Source: Salibacterium aidingense DSM 18341
GTDB taxonomy: Bacteria; Bacillota; Bacilli; Bacillales; Marinococcaceae
Direction of reading: 5' to 3'
Length of the DNA: 64,000 nucleotides
Assembly: GCF_000429685.1 (NCBI RefSeq)
Contig: NZ_KE386940.1
Location: forward strand, 62,001 to 126,000
Below, piece after piece: positions 59,226-64,000 of this stretch. A program made the position numbers and the translations under genes. The number at the start of each line of letters is the position of its first letter. The stretch's first letter is position 1. The notes beneath the pieces were generated by a model. The model was not told the DNA's origin. It was given only the letters and a program-made list of their open reading frames with translations, and searched no databases.

Positions 59226-61340
59226 ATGGCTGTAGGGGAAGAAGCCGGTCCATGGGTGATCGGCGTGGATGTTGGAGGCACATTTACCGACGTCGTCGCG
59301 GTAGATCCAAGAGGAAATATGGTGACCACAAAAACCCCTTCAACACCGGATCAGTCAGATGGCGTTGTCGACGGGATTGAAAAAGTGGCGGAAAAGGCGG
59401 GGGGGACTCTTTCCGGAATGCTTTCCGCCTGTCCGCTTATCGTTCACGGAACGACCGTTGCAACGAACACCCTTTTGGAATATCAGGGGGCAAAAACAGG
59501 ACTGCTTACGACGGAAGGATTCCGCGATGAAATTGAGTTCCGGCGTGCTTATAAAGAAAGTGTTTTTTCTGCACGGCTGCAGTCGCCGTATCAGATCGTG
59601 CCGCGCCGTTTCCGGATCGGCATACCGGAACGTCTTGATCAGGAAGGCAATGTGCTGACAGAACTGGATGAAAATGCCGTCCGCCAGGCGCTGCGTGAAT
59701 TTCAGAAAGAAGGAATAGAAGCGGTGGCGGTCAGCTTTCTGTTCAGTTTTGTCAATTCGGAGCACGAACAACGTGTGTACGAGCTTGTGCAGGAAGAAGC
59801 ACCGGAGATGTTTGTTTCTCTTTCTCATGAAGTACTTCCGCAGATCCGGGAGTTCGAGCGGGTCAGTACCACGGTCGTCAATGCCTATACAGGACCCGGC
59901 ATGCAGTCTTACCTGAATCACCTGGAAACCAGGCTGCGTGGGCATCAGTTCGAGGGAGAACTATTTGTTATGCAGTCGAACGGCGGGGTGCAGAATGTTG
60001 TCCAGAGCGGAAAATTTGCCGCCGGAGGGTTGTTGTCCGGTCCGGCCGGCGGAGTGACCGCCGCGTCCTTTATCGGCGCCCGGTCCGGTCATCCGAACTT
60101 GATAACCGTGGATATGGGCGGTACAAGCTACGACGTATCGGTCATTGAAAACCTGGAACCGACAGTGACAACGGAAAGCTGGATCAGCCGCTACCGGGTC
60201 GCCCTGCCAATGATGGATATTCATACCGTTGGTTCCGGCGGCGGCAGTATTGCCTGGATTGACAACGGCGGTGCCCTGCAGGTGGGACCGAAAAGCGCCG
60301 GTGCCGTACCGGGGCCGGCCTGCTATGCTCAAGGCGGAACAGAACCAACCGTGACCGATGTCAACGTATTTCTCGGCTATATTAATCCCGGCCATTTTCT
60401 CGGCGGGGAAATGAAGCTGGATGCGGACCTTGCGGAAAAAGCGATCCGTACTAATATTGCGGAGCCGCTCGGTCTGTCGACGGTGGAAGCGGCGCTTGCG
60501 ATTTCGGAGATTGTCAACAATGATATGTCAAATGCGGTACGTTTTGTCACAACGCAGCGCGGCTTTGACCCACGCAGCTTTTCTCTGTTGGCCATGGGAG
60601 GCGCTGGTGCCATCCATGCCGGCAGACAGGCGGAAGATTTAGGCATCAATACCGTTGTCATCCCGCTGCAGGCACCTGTTTTCAGTGCACTGGGGGATGT
60701 GGCGGCGAATCTGAAAGTCACCGAGTTAAAAACAAGATTCGAACGCCTGCAGGATATCGATCTGGAAGGCATGAATGCGGATTTTGAAAAAATGGAGAAA
60801 ACCGCCCGGGAAAAACTCGGAGGCGGGGATGTCGTACGACAGTTTGAAGCCCACCGTTATGTGGCGATGCGTTATGCCGGCGAAGTTCATGAAGTGACGG
60901 TGCCCGTACGTTCGCGGACAAAACGGATTACCGCGTTAAATATGGAAGCCACCTTATCCGATTTTCATGCTTTGCATGAACGATTATATGCGCACAAGGA
61001 TTTATCTCAGGACGTGGAGATTTTAAATTTGTCCCTGGATTTAATCGGGGTACGCGAGCGTCTCCCGATGGAAGAGGAAGCATTTGCGGCGGAAGACCCG
61101 GCACCGGCCAAAATCGGGGAGCGGAACATGTACTTCTCCGAAGAGCCGGCCATAGTGCCTTTTTACGACGGCTCCTGGCTTCAGCCAGGCAACCTGATCG
61201 AAGGGCCGGGCGTGATCGAACAATGGGGTACAACGATTGTGGTATATCCGAATCAGGAAGCATTAATCGACGCGTACCGTAACTGTGTGATAGAAGTAAA
61301 ACAGATGGAAAGCGGATTGCAGACGGGGTGGAATACATGA
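59226..61340 (+). CDS. Hydantoinase A/oxoprolinase-family subunit, module 2
   Basis: This 704-residue HyuA has the ATPase motifs GVDVGGTFTDVVAVD, DMGGTSYDVSVI and HTVGSGGGSIAWID. The start at 59226 follows AAAGGAGGAG; an in-frame start at 59166 lies inside the permease gene. It overlaps the first hyuB by 4 nt. The protein should cleave ATP to activate a cyclic amide or ketone. Exact substrate unknown. Confidence 0.9.
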   Translation: MAVGEEAGPWVIGVDVGGTFTDVVAVDPRGNMVTTKTPSTPDQSDGVVDGIEKVAEKAGGTLSGMLSACPLIVHGTTVATNTLLEYQGAKTGLLTTEGFRDEIEFRRAYKESVFSARLQSPYQIVPRRFRIGIPERLDQEGNVLTELDENAVRQALREFQKEGIEAVAVSFLFSFVNSEHEQRVYELVQEEAPEMFVSLSHEVLPQIREFERVSTTVVNAYTGPGMQSYLNHLETRLRGHQFEGELFVMQSNGGVQNVVQSGKFAAGGLLSGPAGGVTAASFIGARSGHPNLITVDMGGTSYDVSVIENLEPTVTTESWISRYRVALPMMDIHTVGSGGGSIAWIDNGGALQVGPKSAGAVPGPACYAQGGTEPTVTDVNVFLGYINPGHFLGGEMKLDADLAEKAIRTNIAEPLGLSTVEAALAISEIVNNDMSNAVRFVTTQRGFDPRSFSLLAMGGAGAIHAGRQAEDLGINTVVIPLQAPVFSALGDVAANLKVTELKTRFERLQDIDLEGMNADFEKMEKTAREKLGGGDVVRQFEAHRYVAMRYAGEVHEVTVPVRSRTKRITALNMEATLSDFHALHERLYAHKDLSQDVEILNLSLDLIGVRERLPMEEEAFAAEDPAPAKIGERNMYFSEEPAIVPFYDGSWLQPGNLIEGPGVIEQWGTTIVVYPNQEALIDAYRNCVIEVKQMESGLQTGWNT

Positions 61341-62821
61341 TTGAAGCACAAGTAGCCTACAGCAAGCTAGAAGCCGTTTCCCGGGAAATGGGGGAACGGT
61401 TTCAGCGGATTTCCCGTTCCCCGCTGATAGCCCAGGACCGGGCTTTTGCAGCGGCTGTGATGACAAGCGACATGGAACTGGCAGCGCAGCATCAATTGGA
61501 AGCTGGTCACCTCTTTGCGTTAAAAGAAAGTGTCGCAGCTCTGTTTGATTATTTTTCGTTTGATATTGCCGAGGGGGATATACTGCTGACGGCGGATCCA
61601 TACAGCGGTGGAACCCAGGCCCAGACCATCACGATGGCAGCTCCCCTGTTTTATGAAGGAGAACTGATTTTATTTCCAGTGCTCCGGGCGCAGATGGCAG
61701 ATATGTCCGGGGAATATCCGGGCGGTTTTCATCCGGATGCTTTTGAAGTGTGGCAGGAAAGTGTAAGGGTCACACCGTTGAAATTATACAAGCAGGGGGT
61801 GAAGCAGCGGGACCTGTGGAACTTCCTGCTGGCGAACACCCGTGCACCATCTGTGCTGGAAGCGGATCTGGAAGCCATGCACGCCTGCCTGCAGACAGCG
61901 CAGAAACAATTGCTGCAGCTCAACGGACAAATACCAGCGGAAAAAATGGAAAATTACCTGGAGGAAATATTTCAATATACCAGACAGCAGGCCTTGCGGG
62001 AGCTTCCTTCAGAATTAGAGCCTGCAGGGCAGGCGTCGGTGTCCTTTCAAGCAGACGGCGAGCCATTGGCAGTAGCGGTCACTATCCAGCAGATCGAAGA
62101 CGGCCTGCATCTCGATTTTTCCGGCACATCCGTACAAACGAATGCACCGTTTAATATGACCAGGGCGTCTGCAAAAGCTTATGCGGTATGGCCGTTGATC
62201 GCCGCTCTTAAAGAAGAGCCTTCGCTTAACGAGGGCCTGTTGTCGGCGTTTACTTTTACCCTTCCCGAGGGCTCCCTTGTGTCCCCAAACCTCCCGGCGG
62301 CAACGGCATTCAGCGGTATCATCACCGGACACTTTACAGCAGAGGCTGTTATGGCAGCCTGTCATGATTTTGAAGGAACCCGTGATATTGATCCGGTACA
62401 CGGCCCCGGCCCGCAGGCGGTTCTGTTTCCACCGATTGGGACCGAAAGAGAAATCGAACCGCTATTTCTCATACCGGGTTATCCTCGCTCTCCTGAAGGA
62501 ATGGGGCCGCCTGCCCTGTTCGGCGGCCGCCGGCTCGTTTCTGCTGAAGAACTGGAAGTTCACTACGGTTTCCGCATGACATCCCGGGAGTGGAAAGAGG
62601 AGGACGGTGGTATGGCCGTATCCATTCAAAATGATGGGCAGGATGTGATGATGAATATTCTAATGCCGGAAGCAGCAAATCGGTATTACGGCCATGTGGA
62701 ACGAACCATGGAAAACCCGTTCACCTTCACCCGGAGCGCCGCTGAAGAACGGTTTGGAACTGGAGAAGAAGTAACGTTTTATTATCCTGGAAAGGGAGGG
62801 GCTGCTGATGAGTCAAAGTGA
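61337..62821 (+). CDS. Divergent hydantoinase B-family subunit, module 2 (first HyuB)
   Basis: The 494-residue protein follows the HyuB pattern (REMGERFQRISRSP, GDILLTADPYSGGTQAQTITMAAPLF, VTPLKLYKQGVKQRDLWNFLLANTRAPSVLEADLEAM) but is shorter than usual (550-600). It has ADPYSGG where HyuB proteins, including the next one, have NDPY.GG followed by an Asp. Its start ATG overlaps the hyuA stop, and its end overlaps the next hyuB by 14 nt. A regulatory or structural partner of the second HyuB is one reading; a diverging duplicate is another. Confidence 0.85.
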   Translation: MIEAQVAYSKLEAVSREMGERFQRISRSPLIAQDRAFAAAVMTSDMELAAQHQLEAGHLFALKESVAALFDYFSFDIAEGDILLTADPYSGGTQAQTITMAAPLFYEGELILFPVLRAQMADMSGEYPGGFHPDAFEVWQESVRVTPLKLYKQGVKQRDLWNFLLANTRAPSVLEADLEAMHACLQTAQKQLLQLNGQIPAEKMENYLEEIFQYTRQQALRELPSELEPAGQASVSFQADGEPLAVAVTIQQIEDGLHLDFSGTSVQTNAPFNMTRASAKAYAVWPLIAALKEEPSLNEGLLSAFTFTLPEGSLVSPNLPAATAFSGIITGHFTAEAVMAACHDFEGTRDIDPVHGPGPQAVLFPPIGTEREIEPLFLIPGYPRSPEGMGPPALFGGRRLVSAEELEVHYGFRMTSREWKEEDGGMAVSIQNDGQDVMMNILMPEAANRYYGHVERTMENPFTFTRSAAEERFGTGEEVTFYYPGKGGAADESK

Positions 62822-64000
62822 TATGATATTATCCCAGGTTGTTGGTGGTTCGCTGGATGCCATTGCAAGAGATATGAGTGAAACCGTGACAAGAACCGCA
62901 CGCTCTCCGCTTTTTAATGAAGCGCACGATTTTACGACCGGGATCTTTGACCTTTCTGGGAAAACATCCCGGCTTGTCGCCCAGGCCCCAGGCTGCACTC
63001 TGCATCTGTATGCGATCGTTGGAGCGGTGAATGAATTGATCGATACCTTCCGTTATGACCTGCATCCGGGGGATATACTGCTAGTCAACGACCCATACCA
63101 TGGCGGTTCCCACAGCCTTGACTGGACGATTGTTACACCGGTGTTTTATAACCGGAAGCCGGTCCTTTTCCCGGCGGTCCGCAGTCATATGGGTGATAAC
63201 GGCGGTCCGGTCGCCGGCGGCTACAATCCGAATTCTAAAGACATTTGGCAGGACGGGCTCCGCATCCCGCCGCTGAAAATTTATGAACGCGGCGAAAAAA
63301 GGGAGGATGCATTTGATCTTATCGTTGCGAACAACCGGCTTTCCCACTGGCTGGAGGGAGATTTAAATGCGATGATTGGTGCCTGCAAAATGGCAGCAGG
63401 CCGCATCCAGGATCTGCTGGACCGCTACTCCGGTGAAAAAGTAGCGAAAGCGATTGATGAACGGATTTCCTATACGGAGCGGAGAGTCCGCAGCGAGATA
63501 AGTTCCTGGCCGGACGGCACCTATTCGGCTGCGACCTATGCCGACCATGATTTTCAGGGCAATCGGGACATTAAAATTCAAGCCAACATTGAAGTGTCAG
63601 GGGAAGAACTGCATATTGATTTCACAGGATCCTCCTCTCAGGCGGAAGGTTTTATCAACAGTCCCTTGTCCAATACGACATCATTTGCGTTTGTTGCGGT
63701 ATCCACCTGTTGTGACGAAGATATTCCGATTAATGAAGGGTACATGAATCCAGTGACAGTCACCGCCCCAAAAGGTACCGTCGTAAACCCGGAACTGCCG
63801 GCACCGTGCGGCCATGCCACTGCCTGTTCGGGAGCCGAGATTGCCGAGGCAGTGCTGCTGGCGTTATCCGAACCAGCCCCAACGCGGGTCGGGGTCAATG
63901 CTCATAAACTTCCGCTGGCCTACAGCAATGGCTATTATGAAGACGGCACCCCGTGGGTGAACCTGAATTTCTTCGGCTATACCGGCGGCGCCGGCGCTGC
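62808..64000 (+). CDS. Hydantoinase B-family subunit, module 2 (second HyuB), cut by window end
   Basis: The open frame begins at ATG 62808 after AAAGGGAGGG and runs off the window after 397 codons. It has the complete canonical N-terminal part: LHPGDILLVNDPYHGGSHSLDWTIVTPVF, the DGLRIPPLKIYERGEKREDAFDLI stretch and NNRLSHWLEGDLNAMIGACKMAAGRI. It appears to be the catalytically normal HyuB of the pair. The 3' end lies outside the window. Confidence 0.88.
   Translation, partial: MSQSDMILSQVVGGSLDAIARDMSETVTRTARSPLFNEAHDFTTGIFDLSGKTSRLVAQAPGCTLHLYAIVGAVNELIDTFRYDLHPGDILLVNDPYHGGSHSLDWTIVTPVFYNRKPVLFPAVRSHMGDNGGPVAGGYNPNSKDIWQDGLRIPPLKIYERGEKREDAFDLIVANNRLSHWLEGDLNAMIGACKMAAGRIQDLLDRYSGEKVAKAIDERISYTERRVRSEISSWPDGTYSAATYADHDFQGNRDIKIQANIEVSGEELHIDFTGSSSQAEGFINSPLSNTTSFAFVAVSTCCDEDIPINEGYMNPVTVTAPKGTVVNPELPAPCGHATACSGAEIAEAVLLALSEPAPTRVGVNAHKLPLAYSNGYYEDGTPWVNLNFFGYTGGAGA

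Overview
The window comes from a Gram-positive bacterium of the Bacillaceae, probably a salt- or alkali-adapted one. The signs are strong AAGGAGG-type ribosome sites with frequent TTG and GTG starts, a perfect CIRCE element, CcpA cre-like sites, 7-1-7 Fur boxes, Bacillus-type genes (YteA-like, YcgT/YumC-like reductase, GltC, FusB-like, YxjG/H-like), very acidic secreted proteins and an NhaC antiporter. No rRNA, tRNA, CRISPR array, insertion sequence or phage gene was seen. All family assignments are from reading the translations; no database search was run.

Layout. 1-4.5 kb: the 3' end of an FhuF-like iron reductase, a DksA/YteA-type protein, a Fur-box-controlled ferredoxin-NADP reductase, a fatty-acid desaturase and an EF-G-binding protein. 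4.5-20.8 kb: a hydroxyproline catabolism island. Hydroxyproline epimerase and a DAO-type flavoprotein run leftwards. Two [2Fe-2S] proteins and a second flavoprotein run rightwards. An aldehyde dehydrogenase, a DHDPS-family deaminase and a sigma-54-dependent activator follow. Three -24/-12 promoters and a tandem inverted-repeat activator site between the divergent operons tie the island together. The leftward operon continues without a visible terminator into NhaC, an M24 (prolidase-like) peptidase, HyuA, HyuB and an NCS1 permease.

21-28.7 kb: an S-layer-anchored protein, htpG (with CIRCE and an apparent frameshift near its 3' end) and a TRAP transporter. 28.8-32.3 kb: a VOC / AlkD-like / TetR operon with a palindromic operator, then a Fur-box siderophore-binding lipoprotein gene broken by a frameshift, and a remnant of a nucleotidyltransferase gene. 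32.3-40.5 kb: a sugar operon (ROK repressor, SDR, GH2 glycosidase, ABC importer without its ATPase). 40.5-46.4 kb: DoxX, glutamate dehydrogenase, GltC, a VOC protein, and a hydrolase/TatD/HhH operon. 46.4-54.1 kb: an unusual four-copy repeat, a MetE-like methyltransferase, an AraC regulator, and a GH127 arabinofuranosidase with its own ABC importer. 54.1-64 kb: a structured intergenic element, a DJ-1/PfpI protein, a flavodoxin-like reductase, a phosphoesterase, then a TetR-headed operon with an OsmC-like protein, a second NCS1 permease, a second HyuA and two tandem HyuB genes, the last cut by the window edge.

Themes are scavenging of plant and animal polymers (arabinosides, other glycosides, hydroxyproline-containing peptides), cyclic amide or hydantoin use in two separate modules, and iron acquisition. 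The most interesting part is the sigma-54 hydroxyproline regulon and its apparent linkage to a HyuAB-permease-peptidase block.
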